DNA from: Polyangiaceae bacterium
GTDB lineage: Bacteria > Myxococcota_A > Polyangia > Polyangiales > Polyangiaceae
Direction: 5' to 3'
NCBI GenBank assembly: GCA_016719945.1
Contig: JADJYE010000031.1
Coordinates: forward strand, 1-64,000
DNA: 64,000 nt
A model generated the notes under the pieces. That model was given only the letters and a program-made list of their open reading frames with translations. It did not search any database and was not told the origin of the DNA. Position numbers and translations under genes: made by a program. Positions 29,048 through 40,264 of the stretch are shown piece after piece (the stretch's first letter is position 1; each line of letters begins with the position of its first letter).

Positions 29048-29207
29048 CGGGCGGGCCGATGGAGCCCTGCCCGCTCGATTCTCTTCCGGCCGTGTTGTTA
29101 CTGGCCCGGGCGGCGCGTGCCCGATACACTCCCGGAGATCGGGGTCACGCCCGTTCTTACCGCTCCTCGAGAAAGGGGGCGCGCGGCTCGTTTGCCGCGC
29201 GGATTCG

Positions 29208-31592
29208 ATGGTCAGGCTCGTCCGGCTGCTTCCGAACGTCGACTACAAGAAGCTGCCTCTCAACCGCGTCGAGGGCGCCGTCTTTCTCAAGATCGACGGC
29301 AAGCTCACGGAGCCAGAGATCGTCACGGCTACGGGCTTCCACCCCGAGAGCGTCACGAAGGCGATCGACAAGCTGGTCGAGCTCAAGGCCGCCGAGATCG
29401 TCGACAAGGCCAAGGATCAGCTCCAAAAGACCACCAAGGCGGCCTCGGGCCTGGCGTTCGGGGGCAACCTCGGCTCGGGTGACTACGATCGCCGGCTGCT
29501 CGACGAGCCCGCCGAGCTCGACGCCGAGAAGAAGGCGCTGATCCTGGACGCCGCGGTCCGCATCGAGCGACTCAATTTCTACGAGCTGCTCGGCCTGCAC
29601 CGCCTGGTCGACAAGAAGGAGGTCAAGGCCGCCTACTACGCGATCGCTCCGGAGTTTCACCCGGACAAGTACTTCAAGCGCAACATCGGCGCGTTCAAGC
29701 CGAAGATCGAGGCGATCTTCGCGCGCCTCACGCTCGCGCACGACACGCTCTCCTCGAAGCAGAAGCGCGCCGAGTACGACGAGTACCTGCACACCATCGA
29801 CGCGAACAACCGCGTCAACGAGCAGGCTGGCGCCGCAGCGCGGGCGCTCGCCAACGCGCAAGCGGAGATCGAGAAGCAGGCGCGCCTCGCCGCCGACGTC
29901 GAGGCCGACGCCAAGAGGCAGCAAGACCTCGCGGATCGCAAGCGCGCGCTCGCCGCGAAGCTCTCCGGAAAGCTCGGCGGTCGGCCTCAGGCGCCCGGCC
30001 CCGCGCCCACGAACCAGCCGCCCCCGACGATGGATCCGAAGCAGGCCGCCGAGGCGCTGCGGGTGCGCTACGAATACGCGAAGCAACAAGCGGCGAAGTC
30101 ACAGGTCGAGAGCTTCGTCAACACGGGTCGAAGCCTCGTCGCCCAAGGAGACTTCCCTGGCGCCGCCAACGTCTTCCGCATCGCGCGCACGCTGATGCCC
30201 GACGATCCGCAGCTCGCCGCCGAGGCAGAGGCGGTCGCGCGCCAGGCCAGCGCCGCGCTCGCCGACAATTTCTCTCGCATCGGCGAGTTCGAGCTCCAGC
30301 AGGAGCGGTGGCTCGAGGCCTCGACCAACCTCACCAAGGCGTGCAACGGTCGCCCCGAAGACGCGCGGCTGCACGAGCGAGCGTCGTTCGCGACGATGAA
30401 GTCCGGCACCAACCCGCGCCGCGCCGTGGAGCTCGGTCGCCGCGCGGTGGAGCTCGCGCCGCGCAACCCGACGTACCGCGCCACGCTCGCGTACGCCTAC
30501 GCCGCGGCCTCGCTGGAGTCGAGCGCCGCCGCTGAGATCGCGCGCGCGCTCGAGCTCGCCCCGAAGGACGAGAAGGTGCTCGCGCTCGTCCAGCAGACGA
30601 AGGAGGGGGTCAAGATCCTCCTGGCCGAGGCGAGGGAGCGCGAGAAGGCGGGTCCCGCACCGGCGACCTCGACCAGCTCGCCGACCAATTTCGCGCAGAT
30701 GTACCCGCCGACCTCGGCGAGCGCCGCGCCACAGGCCGCAGCTTCCCAGGCGCCGCCGGCTCAAGCCCAATCCCCCTCCATGCCGCCAGCCGGGCGGCCA
30801 TCGTACGCGAACGTCCCCGCACAGCATCTCCAGCCGCAGAGCCTCCAGCCGCAGAGCCTGCCGCCGCAGACAGCCCAAGGTTCGTGGTCGAGCCCTCCGG
30901 CTCCCCATCCGAGCAACCCACCCCCTGGACACCCCCAGCACCCCTCGCAGCAGGGCTATCCGCAGCAAGGCCAGCCGCAGCACGCCCAGCCGCAGCAAGC
31001 CGGCTTCGCTCAGACGAGCTATCCGCAGCCTCAGCCGGGCTATGCCCCGGGGATCTCCTACGCGCCCCCTGGCTACTCACAGTCGGGCCCCCCGCCGGCT
31101 CAGCAGGGTCAACCGCAGCATCCGCAGCATGGGGTTCCGCAGCAGGGGTACCCGCAGCATGGGCTTCCGCAGCAGGGGTACGCGCAGCAGGGGTACGCGC
31201 AGCAGGGGGTTCCGCAGCAGGGCCAACCGCAGCAGGGGTACGCGCAGCAGGGGGTTCCGCAGCAGGGCTACCCGCAGCAGGGTTACCCGCAGCAGGGTTA
31301 CCCGCAGCAGGGTTACCCGCAGCAGGGTTACCCGCAGCAGGGCTACCCGCAGCAGGGCTACCCGCAGCAGGGCTACCCGCAGCAAGGTTACCCGCAGCAG
31401 GGCCAGGGCGCTGCGCCGGGCGCCCCGCCGACCGGGCAGCCGGGAACGTCTGGCGAGCACCCCGCGGGTCAGGCGCCTCCCGCCGACGCTTCGAACCCCA
31501 TGTGGCCCGCTGCGCCGGGGGCAGGGGCGAGCGGTCGATCGGGCTCCTACAGCGTCGTCAGCCCCGAAGCTGCGGACCGCAAGAAGCGCTGA
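29208..31592 (+). CDS. J-domain protein with TPR region and PQQGY-repeat tail
   Basis: A 794-residue protein. Residues 1-95 resemble a DUF4388-like or winged-helix region (AVFLKIDGKLTEPEIV). Residues 120-190 form a J domain (NFYELLGLHRLVDKKEVKAAYYAIAPEF then HPD), which normally stimulates DnaK ATPase. Residues 190-260 are a charged coiled coil, and 280-480 contain TPRs. Residues 500-770 are Gln/Pro/Gly/Tyr-rich, with a run of tandem PQQGY units. The dnaK gene lies 137 bases downstream, so the two probably form a co-chaperone pair. The low-complexity tail could drive self-association; this is inference. Confidence 0.85.
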   Translation: MVRLVRLLPNVDYKKLPLNRVEGAVFLKIDGKLTEPEIVTATGFHPESVTKAIDKLVELKAAEIVDKAKDQLQKTTKAASGLAFGGNLGSGDYDRRLLDEPAELDAEKKALILDAAVRIERLNFYELLGLHRLVDKKEVKAAYYAIAPEFHPDKYFKRNIGAFKPKIEAIFARLTLAHDTLSSKQKRAEYDEYLHTIDANNRVNEQAGAAARALANAQAEIEKQARLAADVEADAKRQQDLADRKRALAAKLSGKLGGRPQAPGPAPTNQPPPTMDPKQAAEALRVRYEYAKQQAAKSQVESFVNTGRSLVAQGDFPGAANVFRIARTLMPDDPQLAAEAEAVARQASAALADNFSRIGEFELQQERWLEASTNLTKACNGRPEDARLHERASFATMKSGTNPRRAVELGRRAVELAPRNPTYRATLAYAYAAASLESSAAAEIARALELAPKDEKVLALVQQTKEGVKILLAEAREREKAGPAPATSTSSPTNFAQMYPPTSASAAPQAAASQAPPAQAQSPSMPPAGRPSYANVPAQHLQPQSLQPQSLPPQTAQGSWSSPPAPHPSNPPPGHPQHPSQQGYPQQGQPQHAQPQQAGFAQTSYPQPQPGYAPGISYAPPGYSQSGPPPAQQGQPQHPQHGVPQQGYPQHGLPQQGYAQQGYAQQGVPQQGQPQQGYAQQGVPQQGYPQQGYPQQGYPQQGYPQQGYPQQGYPQQGYPQQGYPQQGYPQQGQGAAPGAPPTGQPGTSGEHPAGQAPPADASNPMWPAAPGAGASGRSGSYSVVSPEAADRKKR
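31086..31405 (+). repeat. Tandem 15-bp repeats encoding PQQGY
   Basis: About twenty copies of a 15-base unit (consensus CCGCAGCAGGGTTAC, with GTACGC and GTTCCG variants) encode PQQGY, AQQGY and PQQGV repeats in the J-domain protein tail. From about 31256 onward the copies are nearly identical, so copy number is likely to vary by slippage. Confidence 0.9.
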
Positions 31593-31729
31593 CTCTCCGC
31601 CGTTCCGCAAAACTCTCGCGTCGCTAGCCGCTCCCGTGGGATGCTGTCAGCCCGCGCGGTATGGCCCGCGTGTCCGTGTCGCGCGCTGGCCGTGCGACCC
31701 TCTGCATGGCTGAGGTTCTCGAGGAGACG

Positions 31730-33556
<1,827 letters not shown>

Positions 33557-33594
33557 GTGGCTCGACGCCTCCGTAGACCGCGGGAGCTCCTCTG

Positions 33595-35940
33595 ATGGAC
33601 GAGATCGAGGAAGAGGACGACGTCGACTCCGGCTGGGATGCCGGGGTCTCGACGTCGTCCGCCCCCGTCTCCGCGGGGGCGGTGCACCAGGAGCCGGTAC
33701 CGGTCACCCCGGCACCGCCGAGCGTCGACGCCTCGGCGAAGGCCAAGGCAGAGCGGGACCGTCAGCGAGCCGCGCGGCTGGCGCAGCTGCTGTCCATCAC
33801 CGACGACGATCTTTCGTCGTCCAACGATGCCCTCGACGCGCTCGGGGACGGCGGCCCTCCTCCTTCGACGAAACCCGCTCAGACCGCCGCCTCGCGTGAG
33901 CCGGAGGCCGCGCCGCCGCCCAAGTCGATCGCGGCGGCCCCCGGGGGGCCGGGGCCGGCGGCTCCCGAGCCTGTCGCTCCGGCGCCGAAGGTTGCCAGCG
34001 TCGATCCGCTCGACGATCTCGAGATCGAGCTCCCTCCGCCGTCGCTCGGCCGCGCGAGCGTGCCGCCCCCGTCGCGCCCATCGCCGGCCGTTCCCGCGCA
34101 GCCGGCGCAGCTGGCCCCCTTGTCGCGCCCGGCGCCCGACACGAAGCCCGCTGGCACGCCCGCGGACCTGACCAAACCCCCTGCGCCCAAGCTCACGCTG
34201 GGCAAACCCAGCGTCGACCCCAAGCCCGGCGGAGCGCGAGCCGCGCTCGCCGCCCTCGCCAAACCATCCGCGAGCGTCCCGCCCCGCGCGAAGCCCGAGG
34301 CTGGCAAGCCCGAGGCTGGCAAGCCCGAGGCTGCCAAGCTCGCTCCGTTGAAGGGGGCGCTTCTCAAGCCCGAGGCTGCGAAGCAAGCTGCGCCGCCCGA
34401 GGCTGCAAAGCCGGAGGCTGCGAAGCAAGCTGCGGAGCCTGAAGCTGCAAAGCCCGAACGAGAGACTCTCCCGCCCGCGCCCGAGGGAGCCAAGGCCGAG
34501 CCCGCGAAGGCTGAGCGCGCGCCGGCCACGGACGATATCCTGGAGCTGACGTTGCCCTCGGCGCCACCTCCCCCGGGGGACCTCACGGTCGCTCTGGAGG
34601 TCGAGATCGATCTCGCGGCCACGACCGAGGCTCCCGCGATGGCCACGCTCGCGCTCGCTCAGATCTCCGCGCTCGACCCCGAGGGGGGGAGCGAGCCCAG
34701 CTCTGGCGCGCTCACGGTGCGCGGCGGTGTCGACTCGTATCTGCTGAAGACCGCCGCCGCCGACGACCCCGAGCCTCCGACGCGGCGCGCTGAGGACGAG
34801 GAGCTCGTGGTGATCCGCGAGCGTGAGACCCGTGAGCCTCCGCTGCGCCTCGGCGCGCGGGGGACCCCTCCTCCGCCGAAGGGGCCTCCGGGCGCAGGCC
34901 GGCCGACGCCCGCGGTCGCCATCCCCGCGACCACCGCGCTCCGCTTCCAGGAGGGCTCGCTCAGGGACGCTCGGACGCGCCGGCGCACGACGAAGGTCAA
35001 CCTTCAAGCCATCAACCTCGCGCGCGCGAAGAGCGCGGTGCCTTCCGATCCTGGGGGCTCGACGAAGCGCTCGAGCCCCGAGCTCGATCTCCACTTGGAC
35101 GGGCTCGACTTCGGTGAGGCGCTGGGGGCACCCCCGCGCGGCGCGGCTCCGAGCCCACCCCCGACCCCGCCGCCCAGCTCGAAGCCTCCGGCGCTCCGGC
35201 TGCCGACGACCTCGAAGCCGCCCGGAGCCGAGCGTCCGAGGCACCGCCAGTCGACCAAGGAGATCGATCTGTCCGGCGCCGCCGCCGCCACGAAGTCGTC
35301 GCACGCGGGCATCAAGTCCCTCGGCTCGCAGGGCAAGAAGACCCCCGCGGCGCCGATGCAGCGCGTCGGCAGCATCGGGGATCTCCACGTCGACGTCGAC
35401 GAGGTCGATCTCAGCGTCGACGAGCTCGAGGCCCTCCACGCGGAGGAGGCGAAGGTCGACCTGTTGAGCCGCCCGCCGACCGCGACCATCGCCGATCTCG
35501 ACGACCCCGGTGAGAGCGCGTTCGCCCGCCCCACGCCCGTGCCCGAACAAGAGGACCCCGAGCTCACGCCGATTCGGGTCCGCTTCGAGAAGGGCGACTA
35601 CCTTGGCGTCCTCATGCGCGCGGAGGCGCTGCTCGAGCAACGCCCCGACTTCGCCGCTGCGCGAAGCTACCTCGAGAGCGCCCAAGGCCTGCTCCACCAG
35701 ATGTACCTCGAGAGGCTCGGCACAGGAGAGCAGGTGTTGCGGCTCGCGCTGGGGCCGAACGAGATCCAAGGCCTGTCGCTGGATCACCGCGCAGGCTTCT
35801 TGATCTCCTTGATCGATGGCGTGGCGACGATCGACGAGATCTTGGACATGTCGGGGATGTCTTCGCTCGACGCCTTGCGCCTGCTGTTCGAGATGCGCGA
35901 GCAAGGTGTGGTCGCGGTCGATTCGCTGGCGGCGCCGTGA
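33595..35940 (+). CDS. Large Ala/Pro-rich disordered protein with a conserved C-terminal domain
   Basis: A 781-residue protein. Roughly the first 650 residues are low-complexity Ala/Pro/Lys/Glu sequence, including repeats such as AGKPEAGKPEAAK near residues 240-285. Short conserved-looking islands are scattered through it. The last 130 residues appear folded: a TPR-like helical pair (RFEKGDYLGVLMRAEALLEQRPDFAAARSYLESA), then LSLDHRAGFLISLIDG and IDEILDMSGMSSLDALRLLFEMREQGVV. It follows dnaK by 38 bases and its TGA overlaps the next GTG. Function is not recognised; a scaffold working with the chaperone genes is possible. Confidence 0.7.
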   Translation: MDEIEEEDDVDSGWDAGVSTSSAPVSAGAVHQEPVPVTPAPPSVDASAKAKAERDRQRAARLAQLLSITDDDLSSSNDALDALGDGGPPPSTKPAQTAASREPEAAPPPKSIAAAPGGPGPAAPEPVAPAPKVASVDPLDDLEIELPPPSLGRASVPPPSRPSPAVPAQPAQLAPLSRPAPDTKPAGTPADLTKPPAPKLTLGKPSVDPKPGGARAALAALAKPSASVPPRAKPEAGKPEAGKPEAAKLAPLKGALLKPEAAKQAAPPEAAKPEAAKQAAEPEAAKPERETLPPAPEGAKAEPAKAERAPATDDILELTLPSAPPPPGDLTVALEVEIDLAATTEAPAMATLALAQISALDPEGGSEPSSGALTVRGGVDSYLLKTAAADDPEPPTRRAEDEELVVIRERETREPPLRLGARGTPPPPKGPPGAGRPTPAVAIPATTALRFQEGSLRDARTRRRTTKVNLQAINLARAKSAVPSDPGGSTKRSSPELDLHLDGLDFGEALGAPPRGAAPSPPPTPPPSSKPPALRLPTTSKPPGAERPRHRQSTKEIDLSGAAAATKSSHAGIKSLGSQGKKTPAAPMQRVGSIGDLHVDVDEVDLSVDELEALHAEEAKVDLLSRPPTATIADLDDPGESAFARPTPVPEQEDPELTPIRVRFEKGDYLGVLMRAEALLEQRPDFAAARSYLESAQGLLHQMYLERLGTGEQVLRLALGPNEIQGLSLDHRAGFLISLIDGVATIDEILDMSGMSSLDALRLLFEMREQGVVAVDSLAAP

Positions 35941-37925
35941 GCCGGCGGCCGCGCCGCGCCCGAAGCGAGCGCGGGGCGAGCGGCTGGGGGCAGCTCACGG
36001 CGGTGGTCATCGGCGGCGCCGCGTCTTGGGGCGCGGTCGCGCTCGGTGAGCTCTCGGTCGGCGCGCTCGACCCTGCGCTTTCCCCCGCAGACGCAGGCCC
36101 CCAGGGGGACGATGTCGCGGAGCAGGCTCTGGTGGGCGTCGACGACGCGCGGACGGTCGCCTCGTATTCGCTGGAGGCGTCGCTCGATCCACACGCCCAC
36201 GTGATCACCGCTCACGGCTCGATGGTCCTCACGAACTTCACGAGCCAGCCTCTCGACCACGTCTACCTCCACCTCTACATGAACGCCTTCGAGCACGATC
36301 GGACCGTGTTCAGGCGACGGTCGGGGCAGGGCATGCGCGGCGACGACGGTGTCTCGGTCGACGGCTTCGTCGACGTCGAGTCGCTGACCTGGCGCGAGGC
36401 GCGCTCGGGCGAGCTCCTCCCCGAGCACGCCCACACGCCGGGCGACCCGGAGGATCGGACCGACGTCCGCGTCGCGCTGCCGCGCGCGATCGCGCCGGGG
36501 GAGCGGGCGACCTTCGACGTCCGCTTCCGCACCCAGCTTCCGCCCATCGTCCTGCGCGCTGGATACGCCGGCAGCTTCAACATGGTCGCGCAGTGGTTTC
36601 CCAAGCTCGCGAAGCTGGAAGAAGACGGCCATTTTGCGCATTTCCCGTACGAGCGCTTCGGCGAGTTCTACTCCGACTACGGCGACTATGACGTGACGAT
36701 CCAGGTCCCCGAAGGCTTCGAGGTGGGCGCGACGGGCGCGCTCGTCAGCGACGACCGCTCGGGAGATCGCAGGACGCTGCGCTTCTCCGCGCGCGCGATC
36801 GGCGACTTCGCCTTCGCGGCGTGGGATGGCTTCGCGGAGGCCACGCGCGACGCGCACGGTGTGGCCATCCGATGTTTGTTCCCGCGAGGCCAAGAGGGCG
36901 CGGCGGCCATCCAGCTCGACGCTGCGGCCGCGGGGCTCGCCTTCTACAACCGCGAGCTCGGTCCCTACCCGTATACCCACCTGACGATCGTGCACCCTCC
37001 GCCCGACGCGCAAGAGGCCGGCGGGATGGAGTACCCGACGCTGTTCACGACCGGCGAGCCTCCCTTCGTCGGGCTGTTGCCGCTGCGACCTCGCACCCTC
37101 GAGCTGGTCACGCTGCATGAGCTCGGTCACCAGTGGTTCTACGGCATCCTCGGCAGCAACGAGAACCAGCACCCCTTCCTCGACGAGGGGCTCACCTCCT
37201 ACGTGACGGAGCGAGCGCTCACCGAGATTTACGGCGAAGGAGGGCTCTTGCCGGGCCTCCCTTTCGCGGTCAGCCTGGCCGAGCTCGAGCGCGCGGCGCA
37301 GCTCGGCGCTCACTCTCGCGCCCCGGTCGCGGCGCGAGTGAGCGACTTTCCCACCGGAGGTGACTACACGCGCCTCGTGTACTCGCGCGCCGCGACCATC
37401 ATGCGCTCCCTCGACGGCGCCTACGACGGCGCTGGCCGACGCGCCGTGGCGCGCTTCGCGCGAGCGCACCGCTTCGGGCACCCGGGGCCGGAGGACCTCC
37501 TCCGCGCGGTGCGAGAGGTGGCCGGCGAAGACGCCGAGAAGCAGCTGCGCACCGCGCTCTTCGAGCGCGGCAGCGTCGACTTCGTCGTCACCGCGATCGA
37601 CAACTCGAGGGACGGCGAACGGGTTCGCCGCGACGTCACCCTCGAGCGTCGCGGCGCGCTCGAGCTGCCTGTCGTCGTCGCGCTCCATGGCCAGGGTGGG
37701 CGAGTCGAGCGCGTGAGCTGGGACGGCAAAGGATCGTCCACGACGCTCACCACGTACGGCGATGAGCCGCTCGTGGCCGCGGTCATCGACCCCGAACGAG
37801 CGCTCCCGCTGGACGAGAGCCGCGCGAACGACGCGTTCAACCTCGCCCCGCGCGCGCTCGCGCCCCGCACGCTGTTGCTCGCCGCCTTCGCGTCGACGCT
37901 CGTCGTGCACGCGGTGCTCCCGTGA
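35937..37925 (+). CDS. M1-family (gluzincin) metallopeptidase
   Basis: A 662-residue protein. An N-terminal hydrophobic segment (about residues 20-37) suggests export or a membrane anchor, and a beta-rich N-terminal domain follows. The catalytic domain has GGMEYPTL (the exopeptidase GxMEN-like motif), the zinc site HELGHQWF and the third ligand Glu in FLDEGLTSYVTE. The C-terminus (ALAPRTLLLAAFASTLVVHAVL) is hydrophobic and may be a second membrane segment. GTG 35937 overlaps the upstream stop and its own TGA overlaps the next GTG, so three genes are tightly coupled. The substrate is unknown. Confidence 0.85.
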   Translation: MSRRPRRARSERGASGWGQLTAVVIGGAASWGAVALGELSVGALDPALSPADAGPQGDDVAEQALVGVDDARTVASYSLEASLDPHAHVITAHGSMVLTNFTSQPLDHVYLHLYMNAFEHDRTVFRRRSGQGMRGDDGVSVDGFVDVESLTWREARSGELLPEHAHTPGDPEDRTDVRVALPRAIAPGERATFDVRFRTQLPPIVLRAGYAGSFNMVAQWFPKLAKLEEDGHFAHFPYERFGEFYSDYGDYDVTIQVPEGFEVGATGALVSDDRSGDRRTLRFSARAIGDFAFAAWDGFAEATRDAHGVAIRCLFPRGQEGAAAIQLDAAAAGLAFYNRELGPYPYTHLTIVHPPPDAQEAGGMEYPTLFTTGEPPFVGLLPLRPRTLELVTLHELGHQWFYGILGSNENQHPFLDEGLTSYVTERALTEIYGEGGLLPGLPFAVSLAELERAAQLGAHSRAPVAARVSDFPTGGDYTRLVYSRAATIMRSLDGAYDGAGRRAVARFARAHRFGHPGPEDLLRAVREVAGEDAEKQLRTALFERGSVDFVVTAIDNSRDGERVRRDVTLERRGALELPVVVALHGQGGRVERVSWDGKGSSTTLTTYGDEPLVAAVIDPERALPLDESRANDAFNLAPRALAPRTLLLAAFASTLVVHAVLP

Positions 37926-38794
37926 GCGGCGCCGGCGTGCGCGCGCGCCTCAAGCCCGCCCTCGGCGCCATCGCGCTCGGCCTCGTCATCCGCGTCGCCT
38001 GCGGGCTCGCCGTCGGCTCGGGACCTTCGCGCTGGGCTGCGCACGTGACCCGGGGCTTCCCTGAAGGCGAAAGGGCGCTCTTCGAGCACGGCGCGGGGTT
38101 GTTGCTGGAGCTGCTCCAGCGACGCCAGCTCGAGCTGCGGCTGTTGCCGACCGCACCGATCGTCGCGCTGCTCGGAGGGGCGATGGCGCTGGTCTCGTTC
38201 GGTGCGCTCGTCGCCTCGCTCGAGCGACCGACCTCCCTCCCGAGCGCCCTGGTCCGGGCTGGGCGTCGCATCGGCTCGCTGGTCCTCACGTCGGGCCTCG
38301 GCGCTCTCACGCTCTCGCTCGTCGGTCTGCTCGAGGTCATGGCCCTCGCCGCGGCGCTCGGCGCGGCGTCGACGCGGGTGGTCCTGGCGGCGGGCTGCGC
38401 CGCGCTCCTGCCCCTCGCGGCGGTCGCCTGCCTCGTCGACGTCCTGCGGGCGGCCGCGGTCCTCGCACCCGACGGAGGGGCCGCGCCCTTTCGCGTCGCC
38501 TTCGGCGTCGCCCGTCGCGAGCTGCCGTCGCTCACCCTGAGCTACCTCGCCGCCGTGTTCGTCGAGCTCTTGGCGGCGCTGCTGGGGGCGATCGTCGTCG
38601 CGAGCCTGCTGTTCGGCTCCACGCTGGCGGCCGCAGGTGCGGCGCTCGCTGCGCTCGTCGCGCTCGTCATCATGGCACTAGCCCGCGCGTGGTTCCTCGC
38701 CGCGGTCGTGAAGCGGATCGAAAACGTGGTCTTGCATCGACCGACGAACCTGAGCTATGTCTCTGCGCCGCCAAGCGCTGACCTGCCCAGGTAG
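37922..38794 (+). CDS. Polytopic membrane protein of unknown function
   Basis: A 290-residue, very hydrophobic protein with about six membrane segments (for example GAIALGLVIRVACGLAV, ALLGGAMALVSFGALVASL, LLGAIVVASLLFGSTLAAAGAALAALVALV). It has no recognisable transporter or enzyme motif. GTG 37922 overlaps the stop of the metallopeptidase gene. Its TAG stop (38792-38794) lies inside the tRNA-Phe gene, an overlap of ten bases. Confidence 0.75.
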   Translation: MSGAGVRARLKPALGAIALGLVIRVACGLAVGSGPSRWAAHVTRGFPEGERALFEHGAGLLLELLQRRQLELRLLPTAPIVALLGGAMALVSFGALVASLERPTSLPSALVRAGRRIGSLVLTSGLGALTLSLVGLLEVMALAAALGAASTRVVLAAGCAALLPLAAVACLVDVLRAAAVLAPDGGAAPFRVAFGVARRELPSLTLSYLAAVFVELLAALLGAIVVASLLFGSTLAAAGAALAALVALVIMALARAWFLAAVVKRIENVVLHRPTNLSYVSAPPSADLPR

Positions 38795-38857
38795 CTCAGT
38801 TGGTAGAGCAGAGGATTGAAAATCCTCGTGTCGGCGGTTCGATTCCGTCCCTGGGCA
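38785..38857 (+). tRNA. tRNA-Phe (GAA)
   Basis: A 73-base cloverleaf: acceptor stem GCCCAGG with CCTGGGC, D arm GCTC-AGTTGGTA-GAGC, anticodon arm GAGGA-TTGAAAA-TCCTC with anticodon GAA at 38817-38819, variable loop GTGTC, T arm GGCGG-TTCGATT-CCGTC (one G-T pair), and discriminator A. The genome follows with CCG, so the 3' CCA is not encoded and must be added by nucleotidyltransferase. Confidence 0.97.
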
Positions 38858-38989
38858 CCGCCTCTCATCGCGGGAAAACAAGAGCTGCCCGGCTCCCCTC
38901 GCGCCTCCCGCCGAGCCGCGCGGCGCCCTCGAGTCGGCCCGCCGACCGGCGTGCGTTTCGCCGCCCGTCGCGGTAGGGTGCGGCCCGAC

Positions 38990-39862
38990 ATGACGTTCTC
39001 GACGATTGTCGCTGCCACCGATCTCCGCCCCGAGTCCGACGAGGCGATCCGCCAAGCGGTGCTCATCGCGGGGGCTGGGGCGAAGGTGGCGCTGTGCCAC
39101 GCGCTCCCCGAGTCCAGGGTCGTTCGGTCGCTGTTCCCGCAGCTCCACGGCGACGACGCGATGGCCGCCCTCGAGCTGCAGGGCTGGGCCCGTGAGGAGC
39201 TCGAGCAGTGTCTCGCGCGGGTGGGGTCCCCCAACGTCGACGTGTACTTCGACACCGGTGCTCCGCACGTCTGCATCCTCGAGCGCGCCCGCGCTCTCGG
39301 CGCCGAGCTGATCGTGCTCGGGGCGGCCGAGGGCAGCGATCGCCCCAGCAAGACCGCACAGCGCGTGTTGCGCGCGGCGACGACGCCCGTGCTGATCGCG
39401 CGGGGTCCAAGCGCCGGCCCGATCCTCGCGGCGAGCGATCTCTCCGATCCGTCGATCACGGCGCTCCAGCTGGCGGTGCGTCAGGCCGAAGCGCTCGGCC
39501 GCGAGCTGCACGTCGTCAACGTGGTCGACCTCGAGCGTGAGACCGGCTGGCTCAACTCGGTGAAGCGTCTGAGCCCCAAGGGCGCCGAGGCCTACCTGTC
39601 GCGCGCGCATGAGGCGATGGACAAGGCGCAGACCGATCTCACGATGCTGCTCGCCAAACACGCGCCCAACGCCAAGGGCCACATCGACCACGGCCGCACG
39701 GCTGCGGCGATCGGCAAGCGAGCGAGGGAGCTCGGCGCGTCGATCCTGGTCGTCGCCACCCACGGGCGGACCGGCGTCGACCGGGCGCTCGTCGGCAGCG
39801 TCGCCGAGGAGCTGGCAGGCGCGGCGCCTTGTTCGGTGCTCGTCGTCCGCCACGGCGACTAG
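38990..39862 (+). CDS. Tandem-domain universal stress protein
   Basis: About 290 residues making two UspA-like domains. Domain 1 (residues 1-140) has a degenerate nucleotide loop (LGAAEGSDRPSKTAQRVL). Domain 2 (145-290) has the intact ATP-binding pattern, THGRTGVDRALVGSVAEEL, followed by the usual last strand CSVLVVRH. It is a cytoplasmic, probably ATP-binding stress protein. ATG 38990 gives the normal start MTFSTIVAATD. A TAGGGT element 15-20 bases upstream could be a -10 box. Confidence 0.88.
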   Translation: MTFSTIVAATDLRPESDEAIRQAVLIAGAGAKVALCHALPESRVVRSLFPQLHGDDAMAALELQGWAREELEQCLARVGSPNVDVYFDTGAPHVCILERARALGAELIVLGAAEGSDRPSKTAQRVLRAATTPVLIARGPSAGPILAASDLSDPSITALQLAVRQAEALGRELHVVNVVDLERETGWLNSVKRLSPKGAEAYLSRAHEAMDKAQTDLTMLLAKHAPNAKGHIDHGRTAAAIGKRARELGASILVVATHGRTGVDRALVGSVAEELAGAAPCSVLVVRHGD

Positions 39863-39903
39863 TCACATCCCCCTGGCCCGCGACCTGGTTCCGCGGGGGC
39901 TAG

Positions 39904-39920
39904 CTAGGGGGTGTCCCTAG
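39904..39920. repeat. Left terminal repeat of the IS-like unit
   Basis: CTAGGGGGTGTCCCTAG. It matches the right end in inverted orientation over 14 bases. It is also itself a small hairpin (CTAGGG-GGTGT-CCCTAG). The 344 bases between it and the four-helix-bundle gene hold no gene; they include three GAGGTC hexamers near 39970 and other GAGGTCG/CTTCGA-type repeats. Confidence 0.7.
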
Positions 39921-40264
39921 TTCCTGTATCGCCCACGCCGCTCGCCGAGACCGACCTCCCGATCGCCGAGGTCGAGGTCGAGGTCGACGACCGATTCTCG
40001 ACTTGCGGCATCGGTCTCGTGGGGTCGGCATCGACCCTCGAGCCTGGTGAATCGGGGCTCGGGCTCCGAAGCTCGGCTTCGATCTCGGCTGCGGCTTCGA
40101 CCTCGGTGAGCTCGCTGTGGGTCATCGGCCGGTCTCGCCGTCTTGCCTTCGTGTCAGCCCTGTCGCGCACGCTCCGCGCCCGAGCGGTGGCGCGGGGAGC
40201 GGATCGAATTTCAGGGCGGAGATCGGCGCCACCGGTCGGTCACGGATCCTGCGCGTTGTTGGGC

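Noticed and set aside
31086..31405. Regular short repeats that could suggest a CRISPR array
   Set aside because: Units are 15 bases with no spacers, lie wholly in frame and encode PQQGY repeats of the J-domain protein.
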